Source: Teratosphaeria epicoccoides
Taxonomy: Eukaryota > Ascomycota > Dothideomycetes > Mycosphaerellales > Teratosphaeriaceae
NCBI GenBank assembly: GCA_021401465.1
Contig: JADDMT010000097.1
Coordinates: forward strand, 45,803-109,802
Reading direction: 5' to 3'
Length of the DNA stretch: 64,000 nt
The first letter of the stretch is position 1. The number at the start of each line of letters is the position of its first letter. Positions 63,009 through 64,000 of the stretch are shown here, piece after piece. A program made the position numbers and the translations under genes. A model generated the notes under the pieces. It worked only from the letters and a program-made list of their open reading frames with translations. It did no database searches and was not told the DNA's origin.

Positions 63009-64000
63009 ATGTCTAGAGCACTACGAACTCGCAACTAACGCGTAGCGAGCGCCATCCTAAGCGCCCGCGATGGCGAAGCTAGCCCGAGTAACTAGCCCGC
63101 AGAAGTAACCGCTACGAGCGACACTGTATCGAGCGACGGTTCCGCTAGAGGACAATTACGCGGCAGACTAGGCAATAGACCCCCCGCATAGGGACCGCAG
63201 CTAACCCCGACTATCGACCCGGCCCTCGTAGCTATGATTGTTAATCAGGTTGCGAACCGCCTTGCGAACTAGAGCTAGAGCCGCACTGCTCCTAGTAGCG
63301 ACAACAGCGAGGACGACGAAGACGTCGCCATGAGCGGTACTAACGAACTAGCGGACGAAGAAATCCAGCAAGATTTCACGCTAGGGACCCGCGAAGACAA
63401 CTTACTAGGAGGCGCAGACCCTCCGCGTGTGCCCGCGAACTTAGTACCTGAATTCGGGGCCATAGTAGGCTAACTAGGAGGTAGTCGTAACGCACGCAAC
63501 CTGAAGCCGTTTAAGGGAGACACCTTAAAGGAGGCTCGAACTTTCTTGCAGGCGTGTGAGGCAGTTTTCGTGCTTAACCTACGCGGATATTCCACGGAGG
63601 GCGAACGAGTCGCCTTTAGTGTGATGTAGCTTGAAGAGGATAAGGAACCTCGCAACAATTAGCATGAGCGGTATGACCTTATACGGGTCTATGACAGAAC
63701 GTATACATAGGCGGACTTTTGCTAGTTCTGTGTCGACTAGGTCGAGGATCCGGGGAATCGCGCCCTTACTATGTCCGTCGAGTACGAGAAGGCTAAGCAG
63801 GGGAAGGGACAAACAACCTCTAGCTTCGCTACCTATCTCGCTACGCTCGAGGGACAGATGCTACCCTATACTAAGACGCAACGCGTGCGGCACTTGCTCG
63901 TCAAACTCGATGACGATCTTCAGAACACGATCATGACTTTTCATGAACTTCCGACAACTCGGCAAGACCTCGTGTCCCTTGCGACACGTATGGAAATCAC
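63009..64000 (+). pseudogene. Ty3/gypsy-type gag, stop-ridden, cut by window edge
   Basis: From an ATG at 63009 one register can be followed to the window end, about 330 codons, with eleven stops: nine TAG, two TAA, no TGA. Gag-like content includes ARNLKPFKGDTLKEARTFLQ, EGERVAF, YEKAKQGKGQTTSSFATYLA and TKTQRVRHLLVKLDDDLQNT. No tryptophan codon remains. The element continues beyond the window and should carry pol to the right. Orientation matches the LTR at 62600. Confidence 0.8.

Overview
The window reads as nuclear DNA of a filamentous ascomycete (Pezizomycotina; a dothideomycete-like fungus is my best guess, not proven). Signs of this are short introns with GT..AG ends and CTGAC/CTAAC branch sites, fungal-only families (a Pex6 of fungal type, Sla1, Yos9, Tma22, UstYa-like), small secreted cysteine-rich proteins, and repeats carrying stop-rich RIP-like mutations. 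No bacterial operon, rRNA, tRNA or CRISPR array was seen.

Layout. 0-11 kb: edge of an unknown gene, PEX6, a three-exon uS14/RPS29 gene, an HSL-type esterase, a hypothetical protein and eIF3d. 11-23 kb: a conserved-looking unknown protein, a second esterase, a C2H2 zinc-finger protein, an FAD monooxygenase broken by one stop codon, and a 14-TM-type MFS transporter. 23-34 kb: MPS1 kinase, TMA22/DENR, an unknown protein with a minisatellite in its intron, and SLA1. 34-39.9 kb: a gene-poor stretch holding two small secreted cysteine-rich protein genes and one frame broken by a stop. 40-56 kb: YOS9, a PAN-type surface protein, unknown disordered proteins, RPC25, a NUFIP-type CCCH protein, a small fungal-specific protein and VPS10. 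56.6-59.2 kb: an accessory pocket with a six-exon UstYa-like gene and two spliced secreted-protein genes. 59.46-64 kb: degenerate retrotransposons, with a reverse-oriented chromovirus integrase/chromodomain remnant interrupted by the LTR and gag of a second element that runs off the right edge.

Housekeeping genes cover peroxisome import (PEX6), translation (uS14, eIF3d, Tma22), transcription (RPC25), snoRNP assembly, mitosis (MPS1), endocytosis (SLA1), vacuolar sorting (VPS10) and ER quality control (YOS9). The less conserved genes fall into two pockets (37-38.6 kb and 56.6-59.2 kb) and in the 13.9-22.7 kb enzyme/transporter stretch. Many real exons are short or spliced; splice sites were worked out by eye and should be read as predictions.
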